DNA of 64,000 nt from Pseudomonadota bacterium (GTDB taxonomy: Bacteria > Pseudomonadota > Gammaproteobacteria > Burkholderiales > Usitatibacteraceae), in contig JAKOWJ010000227.1 of the NCBI GenBank assembly GCA_029781595.1, positions 25,497 to 89,496 of the forward strand. The letters run 5' to 3'. Under the pieces are notes generated by a model that did no database searches, was not told where the DNA came from, and saw nothing but the letters and a program-made list of their open reading frames with translations. Below are positions 18,598 to 27,707 of this stretch, piece after piece. How positions within the stretch are numbered: position 1 is the stretch's first letter; the number at the start of each line of letters is the position of its first letter. Both the position numbers and the translations under genes were made by a program.

Positions 18598-19298
18598 ACC
18601 GTCCCGCGCGCGAGCGGGTCGCCGACGAGCTGGACCTGCTGCGGCGCCTGGTGCCGCTCGCCGGCGCGCGCGTCGCGGACCTGGGCTGCGGCGACGGGCA
18701 GCTCGCGCGGCGCCTGCTCGCCGAGGCCGGCGCGGCGAGCGTGCTCGCCCTCGAGGTGGACGCCGTGCAGCACGCGAGGAACCTCGCCGCGCCGCCCGTG
18801 CCCGGCCTCGCCTTCCACCTCGCGGGCGCCGACGCCATTCCCGCGGCCGACGGCACGCTGGAGGCCGTGACGATGTTCAAGTCGCTGCACCACGTGCCGG
18901 CGCAGCGCCTGGACGCGAGCCTCGCGGAGGTGGCGCGCGCGCTCGCGCCGGGCGGGCTGCTCTACGTCTCCGAGCCGGTGTTCGCCGGCGAGCTCAACGA
19001 GGTGATGCGCCTCTTCCACGACGAGCAGGCCGTGCGCGCGCAGGCGCTCGCCGCGCTGCGCCGCGCCGCCGCCGCGGGCGTGCTCGAGGCGGTGGACGAG
19101 ATCGTATTCGACGCGCCCGTCGCCTTCCGCGACTTCGACGACTTCCACGCGCGCATGGTGGGCGTCACCCACACCACCCACCGCCTGGACGGGGCGACGC
19201 TCGCGCAGGTGCGCCGGCGCTTCGAGGCGCACCTGGGACCGGCGGGCGCGCGCTTCGAGCGGCCCATGCGCGTGAACCTGCTGCGCCGCCCCGCGTGA
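18594..19298 (+). CDS. Class I SAM-dependent methyltransferase
   Basis: A 234-residue Rossmann-fold methyltransferase. Motif I is VADLGCGDGQLARRL, the acidic end of strand 2 is ALEVDAVQ, and the ALAPGGLLYVSEP segment corresponds to motif III. Methyltransf_11-type. The substrate is unknown. The GTG start at 18594 overlaps the MFS stop by four bases. The EamA transporter gene begins 37 bp downstream. Confidence 0.85.
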   Translation: MNRPARERVADELDLLRRLVPLAGARVADLGCGDGQLARRLLAEAGAASVLALEVDAVQHARNLAAPPVPGLAFHLAGADAIPAADGTLEAVTMFKSLHHVPAQRLDASLAEVARALAPGGLLYVSEPVFAGELNEVMRLFHDEQAVRAQALAALRRAAAAGVLEAVDEIVFDAPVAFRDFDDFHARMVGVTHTTHRLDGATLAQVRRRFEAHLGPAGARFERPMRVNLLRRPA

Positions 19299-19335
19299 GG
19301 CCCGCCGGGCCGCGGACGGGTAACATGGCGGTCCG

Positions 19336-20202
19336 ATGACCGGCCTCGCCCTCCTGCTCGTCCTCTCCTCGGCGCTCATCCACGCCAGCTGGAACTTCCT
19401 GCTCAAGAAGAGCGGCGGCGGGCCGGGGCTCATCGCCGCCGCCTGCCTCGCTTCGCTCGTGGCCTACGCGCCGGTGGCGGTGGGCGCCGCGTGGGTGCAG
19501 CACTACGGCTTCCACCCCATGCACCTCGCCCTCATGTTCGCGAGCGGCATGATCCACACGGCCTACTTCCTGCTGCTCGACCGCGCCTACCGCAGCGGCG
19601 GCGACCTCTCCATCGTCTACCCGCTCGCGCGCGCCACCGGGCCCCTGCTCACGATCGCGGTGGCGGTGCTGCTGCTGGGCGAGCGACCCGGGCCCACGGC
19701 GCTGGGCGGGGCGGTGCTCGTGGTGGCCTCGGCGCTGATGCTCACCGGCAACCCCTTCGCCTGGCACAAGTCGGAGGCGAGGAGCGCCGTGGGCTTCGCC
19801 CTGCTCACGGGCTTCACCATCTCGCTCTACACGATCAACGACAAGTGGAGCGTGGCGGCCTGGCTCATCCCGCCGCTCGTCTTCGACTGGGGCTGCAACT
19901 TCTTCCGCTCGCTGGTGCTGGTGCCCTTCACGCAGCGGCGCTGGCCGGGCGCGATCGGCGCGGCCTGGCGCGAGCGGCGCAAGACGGTGCTCGCCATCGC
20001 CCTGCTCTCGCCGCTGTCGTACATCTTCGTGCTCACGGCCATGGTCTTCACGCCGGTGAGCCTGGTGGCGCCGGCGCGCGAGGTCTCCATCCTCTTCGCC
20101 GCGCTCATGGGCGCGCACTTCCTCAAGGAAGGCGACCTGATGCGCCGCCTGGTGGCGGCGGCGGGCATGGCCCTGGGCGTGGCGGGCCTCACGGCCGGCT
20201 AG
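19336..20202 (+). CDS. EamA/DMT-family transporter
   Basis: A 288-residue inner-membrane protein with about ten hydrophobic segments in two EamA repeats. The RASGPLL-type motif at the end of the first repeat appears as YPLARATGPLL, and the second repeat ends in GAHFLKEGDLMRRLVAA. Members export amino acids or other metabolites; this substrate is unknown. The start ATG 19336 begins MTGLALLLVLSSALIHASWNF, typical for the family. Confidence 0.88.
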   Translation: MTGLALLLVLSSALIHASWNFLLKKSGGGPGLIAAACLASLVAYAPVAVGAAWVQHYGFHPMHLALMFASGMIHTAYFLLLDRAYRSGGDLSIVYPLARATGPLLTIAVAVLLLGERPGPTALGGAVLVVASALMLTGNPFAWHKSEARSAVGFALLTGFTISLYTINDKWSVAAWLIPPLVFDWGCNFFRSLVLVPFTQRRWPGAIGAAWRERRKTVLAIALLSPLSYIFVLTAMVFTPVSLVAPAREVSILFAALMGAHFLKEGDLMRRLVAAAGMALGVAGLTAG

Positions 20203-20216
20203 GGCTCCCCCGCAGT

Positions 20217-20222
20217 TATAAT
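20217..20222 (+). promoter_or_regulatory. Candidate -10 element upstream of pgi
   Basis: A perfect TATAAT stands out in GC-rich DNA 42 bp upstream of the pgi GTG. No good -35 lies 16-18 bp upstream, so it may be activator-dependent. Confidence 0.4.
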
Positions 20223-20263
20223 CGGCGGGGTATGCGTCGCCCCCCGACGCCGGCCGCCACCCC

Positions 20264-21838
20264 GTGTCCACCCTGACCTCCAGCCCAGCCTGGCAAGCCC
20301 TCGAGGCGCACCGCGACGCGATCGCGGCGACCCGCGTCGATTCGCTCTTCGCGCAGGACCCCGGGCGCGGCCCCGCGCTCACCGTGGCCTGCGCGGGCCT
20401 CACGGTGGACCTGTCCAAGCAGCGCCTGACCGGGGAGACGCTGCGCCTGCTGGTGGCCCTGGCGCGCGAGCGCGACGTGCCGGGCGCGGTGGAGCGGCTC
20501 TTCACGGGCCAGCCGGTCAACAACACCGAGGGACGCGCGGCCCTGCACACGGCGCTGCGCGGCGACGAGCGCGTGACGGCCGGCGGCGAGGACGTGCTCG
20601 CGCACGTGCAGCGCTGCCGCGAGCGCATGCGCAGCTTCGCCACCGCGGTGCGCGACGGCTCCTGGAAGGGCGCCACGGGCCAGCCCGTGCGCCACGTGCT
20701 GGCGCTGGGCATCGGCGGCTCCTACCTGGGCCCGAAGCTCGCCGTCGAGGCGCTCGCCCCCCTGGCGGACGGGCCGCCCGTGCGGTTCGTGGCCAACGTG
20801 GACCCGGCGGCGCTCGACGACGCGCTGGCCGGCCTGGACCCGGCCACCACCCTCGTGGTGGTGGCCTCCAAGACCTTCACCACGCAGGAGACCCTGGCCA
20901 ACGCCCTGGCCGCGCGCGACTGGATCGTCGCGGCGCTCGGCGAGGAGGCCGTCGCCCGCCACTTCGTGGCCGCCACCGCCCGCGCCGGGGAGGCCGAGCG
21001 CTTCGGCATCCCGGCCTGCAACGTCTTCCCGTTCGCCGACTGGGTGGGCGGGCGCTTCTCGGTGTGGTCCAGCGTCGGGCTGCCGGTGGCGATCGCCCTG
21101 GGCATGCCGGCCTTCGAGCGCTTCCTGGCCGGGGCGCACGCGGTGGACCTCGAGTTCCGCTCGGCGCCGCCGGAGCGCAACGCGCCGCTCCTGGTGGCGC
21201 TGGCGGGCCTGTGGAACCGCGACTTCCTGGGCCTCGCCGTGCACGCGGTGCTGCCGTACGCGCAGCGCCTGTCGAGCCTGCCCGGCTACCTGCAGCAGCT
21301 CGAGATGGAGTCGCTGGGCAAGGCCGTCGCGGCCGACGGCGCCGCGGTGGGCGTGCCCACCTGCCCCGCGCTCTTCGGCGAGGCCGGCACGCTGGGCCAG
21401 CACGCCTTCTACCAGTGGCTGCACCAGGGCGCCGACGGCGCGGCCTGCGACTTCGTGGTGGTGGCGCGCGCCATGGGCTCGCGCGAGGCCGCGCACGAGG
21501 CGCTGCTCGCCAACGCGCTCGCGCAGTCCGAGGCGCTCATGACGGGGCGCTCGACGGGCGACCCCCACCGCGACTGCCCCGGCGACCGGCCCAGCACCAC
21601 CATCGTGCTGCCGGCGCTCGAGCCCGCGGCCCTGGGCGCGCTGGTGGCCCTGTACGAGCACAAGGTCTACGCGCAGGCCGTCCTGTGGGGCCTCAACGCC
21701 TTCGACCAGTTCGGGGTGGAGCTCGGCAAGGCGATCGCCGGCCGCATCCTGCCGGCGTTCGCCGGCGACGACGCCGCGCTGCACCCGGCCACCCGGCACC
21801 TGCTCGGCCTGCTGCGCCGCGCCGGCCCCTCGCGCTGA
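20264..21838 (+). CDS. pgi: Glucose-6-phosphate isomerase
   Basis: A 524-residue enzyme interconverting glucose 6-phosphate and fructose 6-phosphate. Signatures are LALGIGGSYLGPKLAVEAL (phosphate-binding region), VVASKTFTTQETLANA, VGGRFSVWSSVGLP with the base-region motif, and the C-terminal KVYAQAVLWGLNAFDQFGVELGK with the catalytic lysine. The length suits the bacterial family (about 520-550). GTG start at 20264; the preceding 61 bp contain a TATAAT. A second GTG or ATG nearby would cut into the conserved N-terminus. Confidence 0.95.
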   Translation: MSTLTSSPAWQALEAHRDAIAATRVDSLFAQDPGRGPALTVACAGLTVDLSKQRLTGETLRLLVALARERDVPGAVERLFTGQPVNNTEGRAALHTALRGDERVTAGGEDVLAHVQRCRERMRSFATAVRDGSWKGATGQPVRHVLALGIGGSYLGPKLAVEALAPLADGPPVRFVANVDPAALDDALAGLDPATTLVVVASKTFTTQETLANALAARDWIVAALGEEAVARHFVAATARAGEAERFGIPACNVFPFADWVGGRFSVWSSVGLPVAIALGMPAFERFLAGAHAVDLEFRSAPPERNAPLLVALAGLWNRDFLGLAVHAVLPYAQRLSSLPGYLQQLEMESLGKAVAADGAAVGVPTCPALFGEAGTLGQHAFYQWLHQGADGAACDFVVVARAMGSREAAHEALLANALAQSEALMTGRSTGDPHRDCPGDRPSTTIVLPALEPAALGALVALYEHKVYAQAVLWGLNAFDQFGVELGKAIAGRILPAFAGDDAALHPATRHLLGLLRRAGPSR

Positions 21839-21858
21839 AGGCCCCTGCGCCCGCGGCC

Positions 21859-24108
21859 ATGGCCACCGAGGACTTCAAGCGCGTCGTCGAGACCCTTCGC
21901 ACCGCGATCGCGATCGCCGATCCGAAGGGCGTCGTCGCCTTCGCCAACCCCGCCTTCGTGCAGCTCTCCGGCGACCCGGACCACGGCGTCTGCGGCGAGC
22001 CGCTCGCCTCGCTGTTCCACCGCGACGACGCGCGCCGCGTCACGCAGGCCGTGTCGCGCATCGCCGAGGGCAAGACGGCCTCCGCGATCCTGGACGTTCG
22101 CGTGGCCGCCGGCGGCGACTGGGCGCAGCTCGCGCTGCAGCCGGCCCTGGACGCGCGCGACCAGCCCGCCGGCATCGTGGCCGTGCTGCACGATGTCGCC
22201 GGGCAGCGCGAGACGGAGGACGCGCTGAACCTCTCCACCGCGCGCCTGCTCGCGCTGGTGGAGGACTCGCCCAGCGCCAAGCTCATCGAGAACGCCGACG
22301 GCGAGGTGGAGCTGGTGAACGACGCCTTCTGCCGGCTGCTGGGCCTGGAGAGCGCGCCGCAGTCGCTGCTGGGGCTGCCCGCCGTCGAGGTGATCGGCCG
22401 CTCGAAGGCGGTGGACGCCGCCGCCCTCGCCGGCGCGCACCGCCGGCCGGACGCGCCGGCGAGCATCCCCCTCGCGCGCGCCGACGGGGTGCCCGCCACG
22501 CTCGAGCGCCAGCCGCTGCTGGTGGACGAGTCGCCCGCCGGCGCGCTGTGGTCCTCGCACGCCGAGACCGGGGCGCCCGCGCCGGCCGAGCGCGGCGCCT
22601 CCGAGATCGCGCTCATCGAGAAGATCGGCGCCGAGCTCTCCGTGGCGCTCGAGGGCCTGGCGGCCATCTCGATCCGCGCGCAGCAGATGGAGTTCGACCC
22701 GGCGCTGGTCGAGCACTTCGTGGACATCCGCGCCGCCACGGAGACGGCGCTGGGCGCCATCGGCGACCTGGTGGACTTCTCCAAGGTCGAGGGCGGCATC
22801 GAGCTCGCGCGCGCGGAGTTCCGGCTGCGCCCGGCGGTGGCGGAGCTCGTCAGGCGCGTGGTGGCACGCGCCGAGGAGACGGGCTGCCGCCTGCGCGTGA
22901 AGGTGGAGCAGGACGTGCCCGACTGCCTCGAGGGCGACGTCGAGCGCCTGCGCCTGCTGCTGAGGAACCTCCTGGAGAGCGCCTTCGCCGTGTACCCGGG
23001 CGCGGAGGCGACCCTCGCCATCTCGCCGGAGTACCAGACCTCCTCGGGCATCCAGCTCTCCTTCGCGGTGTCCGTGGCCGCCGGCCCCGACAAGGGCGCG
23101 CCGCGCGCCTCGGTGGAGGCGGGCATGGGCGTGGCCGTCGCGCGCTTCATGGTGGGCGCCATGGGCGGGCGCCTCGCGGTGGGCACGCGGCCGGGCGATG
23201 CGCTGTACGCCTTCACGATCGAGTTCCCGGTGCGCCCCGCGCCGCCCGCGCCGCACCGCCCGTCCTACGTCTCGCTGGTGGCCATGCCCGTGCTCGTGGT
23301 GAGCGAGGACTCGGCGCAGCGCCTGGCGCTCGCCAACGTGCTGCGCGGCTGGCGCATGACGCCCATCGAGGCGGACAACGCGGCCATGGCGCTCGCGCTG
23401 CTCGAGCGCCTGCACGGCGAGGGCAGCCCCGTGCCGCTGATGCTCGTGTCCAACCGCATGGCGCACCAGGACGGGTTCCTGCTCGCCTTCCGCGTGAAGA
23501 ACCACCCGGACCTCGCCTCGACGCTGATCATGATGCTCGCCACCGACGGGCGGCCCGGCGACGCCATCGCCTGCCGCGAGAACGGCATCAGCGCGTACCT
23601 GCGGTACCCGCTCGCCGACAAGCAGCTCAACGACGCCATCGTGGCCGTCACCGGCGCCTCGGTGGATGCCGACGAGACGCCCACCCTGGTCACCCGCCAC
23701 TCGCTGCGCGAGCAGCGCAAGGGCGCCACCATCCTGCTGGTGGACCCGCACCGCGACAGCCACATGCTGGCCGCGCACATCCTGAGGAAGCGCGACTCCA
23801 GCCTGGTGGTGGCCGCGGACCTCGCCGAGGCCATCGCCTCGCTGGAGCAGGACCTCTACGACCTCGTCTTCGTGGACGTGACGGTGGAGGGCCTGGAGGG
23901 GCCGGGCGCCCCCGCGCTGCTGCGCGGGCACGTCAAGCGCGACGTGCAGGCCACGCGCTTCTACGCCACCAGCGTGGACCACTCGCCCGAGTGGCGCGCC
24001 GCGCGCCTGGCCGAGGGCTTCGACGGCACGCTTGCCAAGCCCTTCCGCCGCGACAACCTCTTCGCCATCCTCGCCGAGATCGGGCGCCTGCCGGATCCGC
24101 AGGAGTAG
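21859..24108 (+). CDS. PAS-containing hybrid histidine-kinase-like protein with degenerate catalytic core (pseudokinase)
   Basis: A 749-residue protein with two PAS domains (about 8-115 and 125-225), a kinase-like core (about 250-460) and two receiver domains (about 476-597 and 623-745). At the H-box the expected SHEIRTPL reads GAELSVAL, so the phospho-accepting histidine is alanine (A258). The N-box reads NLLESAF with the key asparagine lost, and the G1 box is not recognisable, although DLVDFSKVEGG and the G2-like GMGVAVARFMVGAMGGRL remain. The first receiver has lost its phospho-Asp (S531) and lysine (Y583). The second keeps D673 and K727. Likely a scaffold or phosphate-accepting adaptor. 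Start ATG 21859, 20 bp after pgi. Confidence 0.8.
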   Translation: MATEDFKRVVETLRTAIAIADPKGVVAFANPAFVQLSGDPDHGVCGEPLASLFHRDDARRVTQAVSRIAEGKTASAILDVRVAAGGDWAQLALQPALDARDQPAGIVAVLHDVAGQRETEDALNLSTARLLALVEDSPSAKLIENADGEVELVNDAFCRLLGLESAPQSLLGLPAVEVIGRSKAVDAAALAGAHRRPDAPASIPLARADGVPATLERQPLLVDESPAGALWSSHAETGAPAPAERGASEIALIEKIGAELSVALEGLAAISIRAQQMEFDPALVEHFVDIRAATETALGAIGDLVDFSKVEGGIELARAEFRLRPAVAELVRRVVARAEETGCRLRVKVEQDVPDCLEGDVERLRLLLRNLLESAFAVYPGAEATLAISPEYQTSSGIQLSFAVSVAAGPDKGAPRASVEAGMGVAVARFMVGAMGGRLAVGTRPGDALYAFTIEFPVRPAPPAPHRPSYVSLVAMPVLVVSEDSAQRLALANVLRGWRMTPIEADNAAMALALLERLHGEGSPVPLMLVSNRMAHQDGFLLAFRVKNHPDLASTLIMMLATDGRPGDAIACRENGISAYLRYPLADKQLNDAIVAVTGASVDADETPTLVTRHSLREQRKGATILLVDPHRDSHMLAAHILRKRDSSLVVAADLAEAIASLEQDLYDLVFVDVTVEGLEGPGAPALLRGHVKRDVQATRFYATSVDHSPEWRAARLAEGFDGTLAKPFRRDNLFAILAEIGRLPDPQE

Positions 24109-24150
24109 CGCCGCGCGGGAACCCGCGGGCCGCCGCGGCGTCTGAGCAGC

Positions 24151-24816
24151 ATGCGACTGCTGCTCGTCGAGGACGACGCGATGATCGGCGCCGCGGCCCG
24201 CGACGGGCTGCGGGAGGACGGCTTCGCCGTCGACTGGGTGCGCGACGGGCGCGAGGCGCAGGCCGCCCTCGCGCCGGGCGTGCACGAGATGGTGCTGCTG
24301 GACCTCGGGCTGCCCGGCCGCGACGGCCTCGCCATCCTGCGCGGCCTGCGCGCCCGCGGCGACGCGACGCCCGTCATCATCCTCACGGCGCGCGACGCGG
24401 TCGCGGACCGGGTCGCGGGCCTGGACGCCGGCGCCGACGACTACCTGGTCAAGCCCTTCGACCTCGACGAGCTGGCCGCGCGCATCCGCGCGCTGCGTCG
24501 GCGCCACGCGGGACGCGCGCGCGCCGCGGTGCGGATCGGCCCGCTCACGATGGACCCGGCCACGCGCGAGGTCGCCTGGCACGGGCGCCGCGTGCAGCTC
24601 TCGGGGCGCGAGTACGCGCTGCTCGCCGCGCTCGCGGACCGCCCCGGCGCCATCCTCTCGCGCGCCCAGCTCGAGGAGCGCATCTACGGCTGGGACGAGG
24701 AGGTCGGCAGCAACGCGGTGGAGGTCTTCGTGCACGGGCTGCGCCGCAAGCTCGACCCCGGCTTCATCCGCAACGTGCGCGGCCTGGGCTACACCCTCTC
24801 GCCCGACGCCGGCTGA
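24151..24816 (+). CDS. OmpR/PhoB-family response regulator, QseB/PmrA-like
   Basis: A 221-residue DNA-binding regulator. The receiver has the acidic pair VEDD, phospho-Asp in LLDLGLPGRDG, the ILTARD threonine and LVKPFDLDEL lysine. The winged-helix domain ends with VEVFVHGLRRKLDPGFIRNVRGLGYTL. The compact linker and this C-terminus resemble the QseB/PmrA/TctD branch. Its TGA overlaps the sensor's ATG by one base (TGATG). A PmrA-box-like direct repeat precedes the degP gene downstream of the pair and is a candidate target. Confidence 0.92.
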   Translation: MRLLLVEDDAMIGAAARDGLREDGFAVDWVRDGREAQAALAPGVHEMVLLDLGLPGRDGLAILRGLRARGDATPVIILTARDAVADRVAGLDAGADDYLVKPFDLDELAARIRALRRRHAGRARAAVRIGPLTMDPATREVAWHGRRVQLSGREYALLAALADRPGAILSRAQLEERIYGWDEEVGSNAVEVFVHGLRRKLDPGFIRNVRGLGYTLSPDAG

Positions 24817-26147
24817 TGTCGCTGCGCCGGCGCCTGCTCTTCTGGCTGCTCACGAGCGTGCTCGCCGGGGGCCTGCTCGCCTCGTCGGTGGTCTTCTTCC
24901 AGGCCCTGGGCGAGACCAACGCCATCTTCGACTACCAGCTGCGCCAGCTCGCGCTCTCGCTGCGCGACCGCCAGTTCAGCCGCGCGGCCGTGGTCGAGGC
25001 GCTGCAGGGCGAGGATGTGCCGGACCTCGCCATCCAGGCCTGGGCGCCCGACGGCACGCTGCTCTACGACTCCGCGCCCGGCGCGGGCCTGCCTTCCGTG
25101 GTGCGGCTGGGGCTCTCCACGCTCTCGACGCCCCGGGGCGCGTGGCGGCTGTACGCCACGCAGCTTCGCGGCCTCACGATCCAGGTGGCGCAGCCGACTG
25201 CCGTGCGCGACCGCCTCGCCGCGCAGGCGGCCGGGCGCACGCTCCTGCCCTTCCTCGTGGCCCTGCCGCTCATGGGCCTGCTCATCTGGCGGCTGGTGGG
25301 CCGCGAGCTCGCCCCGCTCGAGCGCACGGCCGAGGCGGTGGCGCGCCGCAGCCCGGCCTCGCTGGAGCCCATCCCGGCGGGAGACGCGCCCGAGGAGATG
25401 CGCGGGCTCATCGACTCGCTCAACACGCTGCTCGGGCGCCTGGATGCCGCGCTCGAGAGCCAGCGCCGCTTCGTGGCCGACGCCGCGCACGAGCTGAGGA
25501 GCCCGCTCACCGCCCTGTCGCTGCAGCTGCAGCTCGCCACGCGCGCGCGCACCGAGGAGAAGCGGGCGCAGGCGCACGAGTCGCTGCGCCAGGGCGTGGA
25601 GCGCGCCACGCGCCTGGTCGAGCAGCTCCTCGCCCTCGCGCGCCAGTCGCCCGACGCGCCGGCCGAGCCGCTGGCGCCGGTGGACCTCGCCGCGCTCGCG
25701 CGCGGGGCCGTGGAGCACCACGCGGCCGCGGCGGCGGCCAAGGGCCTGGACCTCGCGTGCGTCGGCGCGGGTCCCCTCGCCATCCAGGGCGAGCGCGGGG
25801 CGCTGGCGGTGCTGGCCGACAACCTCGTGGGCAACGCCGTGCGCTACACGCCCGCCGAGGGGCGCGTGCGCGTGTCCACCGGCGCGGACGCCGGCACGGC
25901 GTTCCTCACCGTGGCCGACGACGGCCCCGGCATCCCGCCCGGGGAGCGCGAGCGCGTCTTCCACCGCTTCTACCGCGGCGCGGACGCGGGCGGCCCCGGC
26001 AGCGGGCTGGGCCTCGCCATCGTGAAGGAGGTGGCGGACCGCCACGGCGCCACCGTCACCCTCTCGGACGGCCTGGGCGGCCGCGGGCTGCGCGTGCGCG
26101 TCGCCTTCCCGCCCGCCGCGGCGCGCGCGGCCTTAAGTCCCGCCTAA
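24816..26147 (+). CDS. Sensor histidine kinase, QseC/PmrB-like
   Basis: A 443-residue inner-membrane kinase. The first membrane segment is about residues 7-29 and the second about 144-165, enclosing a periplasmic domain of about 115 residues. A HAMP-like linker follows. The core has the H-box RRFVADAAHELRSPLTAL, N-box LADNLVGNAVRYTP, VADDGPGIPPGE and GSGLGLAIVKEV. Partner of the overlapping response regulator. Its stop codon lies inside the PmrA-box-like repeat, so the coding end and a putative regulatory site overlap. Confidence 0.92.
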   Translation: MSLRRRLLFWLLTSVLAGGLLASSVVFFQALGETNAIFDYQLRQLALSLRDRQFSRAAVVEALQGEDVPDLAIQAWAPDGTLLYDSAPGAGLPSVVRLGLSTLSTPRGAWRLYATQLRGLTIQVAQPTAVRDRLAAQAAGRTLLPFLVALPLMGLLIWRLVGRELAPLERTAEAVARRSPASLEPIPAGDAPEEMRGLIDSLNTLLGRLDAALESQRRFVADAAHELRSPLTALSLQLQLATRARTEEKRAQAHESLRQGVERATRLVEQLLALARQSPDAPAEPLAPVDLAALARGAVEHHAAAAAAKGLDLACVGAGPLAIQGERGALAVLADNLVGNAVRYTPAEGRVRVSTGADAGTAFLTVADDGPGIPPGERERVFHRFYRGADAGGPGSGLGLAIVKEVADRHGATVTLSDGLGGRGLRVRVAFPPAAARAALSPA

Positions 26148-26148
26148 G
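26132..26148 (+). promoter_or_regulatory. PmrA-box-like direct repeat upstream of degP
   Basis: CTTAAG (26132-26137), five bases, then CCTAAG (26143-26148). The PmrA-type consensus is a repeated YTTAAK with a five-base spacer, so 11 of 12 positions agree. A/T-rich hexamers like these are rare in this DNA. The element lies 66 bp upstream of the degP-like ATG, directly after the genes for a PmrA/QseB-type regulator and sensor. Binding is inferred, not shown. Confidence 0.55.
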
Positions 26149-26213
26149 CGCCGCGCGCGACAGTTCTCCCGTCCGGCGCCGATTCCCGGCGCCCCGCAGA
26201 CAGGAGAACCCGA

Positions 26214-27683
26214 ATGAAGCTCAAGATCCTCATCGCGTGCCTGGCCATCGCCGGCCTCGCCTCCACGGGCGTCGTCGCCTGGCGCGACCACGCCGCCCTC
26301 GCCCAGGCCGCCGAGCCGGTGCACACCGCCATGACGGCGCCGGCCGCGCCGGCCGCCGCGACGCCCGTCCCGAAGCTCGAGCTCACCGACTTCAGCGCGC
26401 TGGTGAAGCGGTACGGGCCCGCGGTGGTGAACATCAGCGTGACCTCGAACGTGAAGGCGTCCTTCGGCGGCGTGCCCGGCTTCGGCGGCGGCGACCGCAA
26501 CGATCCCTTCTTCGAGTTCTTCCGCGGCTTCCGCATCCCGCAGGACGCCGTGCCGGCGCCGGTGCGCGGCCAGGGCTCGGGATTCATCGTCTCGAGCGAC
26601 GGCTACATCCTCACCAACACGCACGTGGTGGACAACGCCTCGGAGGTCACCGTCAAGCTCACCGACCGGCGCGAGTTCAAGGCGAAGGTGGTGGGCGCCG
26701 ACAAGCAGAGCGACGTGGCGCTCATCAAGATCGACGCGAAGGACCTGCCGACGGTGCGGCTGGGCAACTCGCACGACACGCACGTGGGCGAGTGGGTCGT
26801 GGCCATCGGCGCGCCCTACGGATTCGAGAACACCGTGACCGCGGGCATCGTGAGCGCCAAGTCGCGCTCGCTGCCGGACGGCTCCTACGTGCCGTTCATC
26901 CAGACCGACGCGGCGGTGAACCCCGGCAACTCGGGCGGGCCGCTCTTCAACCTGGCCGGCGAGGTGATCGGCATCAACTCGCAGATCTACAGCCGCACCG
27001 GCGGCTTCCAGGGCCTGTCCTTCGCGGTGCCCATCGAGATCGCCCTGAAGGTGAAGGACGACCTGCAGGCGCACGGCAAGGTCACGCGCGGGCGCCTCGG
27101 GGTGACGATCCAGGAGGTGAACGCGGCCCTCGCCGACTCCTTCGGGCTGGACCGGCCGCACGGCGCGCTGGTCTCGGACGTGGAGAAGGGCGGGCCGGCC
27201 GACCGCGCGGGACTGAAGGCCGGCGACGTGATCCTCAAGATGGACGGCAAGCCCGTCGAGCGCTCCATCGACCTGCCGGTCATGGTGGCCAACGCGAAGC
27301 CGGGCACCGAGACGACGCTCGACGTCTGGCGCAAGGGCGACGACCGCACGATGAAGGTGACCCTGGGCGAGCGCGTCGACGCCAAGGTGGCCTCCAGCGA
27401 CGGTGCCGCGCCCGGCACCGGCCGCCTGGGCCTCGCCGTGCGCCCGCTCACCTCCGACGAGAAGCGCGAGACGGGCGAGCACGCCGGCGTCGTGGTCGAG
27501 GACGCCTCCGGCCCGGCCGCCCGCGCCGGCATCCAGCCCGGCGACATCATCGTGTCGCTCAACGGGCTTCCCGTGACCAACCCCGGCCAGCTGCGCGAGC
27601 TCGCGGCGAAGGGGGGCAAGCGCCTCGCGCTCCTGGTGGAACGCGACGGCGGCAAGCTCTTCGTCCCCGTGGACATCGGCTAG
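26214..27683 (+). CDS. Periplasmic serine protease, DegP/MucD (Do) family
   Basis: A 489-residue trypsin-fold protease/chaperone. An N-terminal signal (MKLKILIACLAIAG) ends near residue 32. The catalytic triad can be read as H137 (TNTHVVD), D167 (SDVALIKI) and S240 (NPGNSGGPL). Two PDZ domains follow (about 290-375 and 400-489). It degrades or refolds misfolded envelope proteins. The ATG follows AGGAGAA. It lies just after a two-component pair, with a PmrA-box-like element in front, which suggests envelope-stress control. A small secreted protein gene follows after 24 bp with a similar ribosome site. Confidence 0.93.
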   Translation: MKLKILIACLAIAGLASTGVVAWRDHAALAQAAEPVHTAMTAPAAPAAATPVPKLELTDFSALVKRYGPAVVNISVTSNVKASFGGVPGFGGGDRNDPFFEFFRGFRIPQDAVPAPVRGQGSGFIVSSDGYILTNTHVVDNASEVTVKLTDRREFKAKVVGADKQSDVALIKIDAKDLPTVRLGNSHDTHVGEWVVAIGAPYGFENTVTAGIVSAKSRSLPDGSYVPFIQTDAAVNPGNSGGPLFNLAGEVIGINSQIYSRTGGFQGLSFAVPIEIALKVKDDLQAHGKVTRGRLGVTIQEVNAALADSFGLDRPHGALVSDVEKGGPADRAGLKAGDVILKMDGKPVERSIDLPVMVANAKPGTETTLDVWRKGDDRTMKVTLGERVDAKVASSDGAAPGTGRLGLAVRPLTSDEKRETGEHAGVVVEDASGPAARAGIQPGDIIVSLNGLPVTNPGQLRELAAKGGKRLALLVERDGGKLFVPVDIG

Positions 27684-27707
27684 CGGCCCCGAACCAGGAG
27701 AACCGAG

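Noticed and set aside
26173..26193. GGCGCC repeated around seven bases upstream of degP
   Set aside because: GGCGCC is itself palindromic and common in this DNA; a six-bp pairing here is expected by chance.
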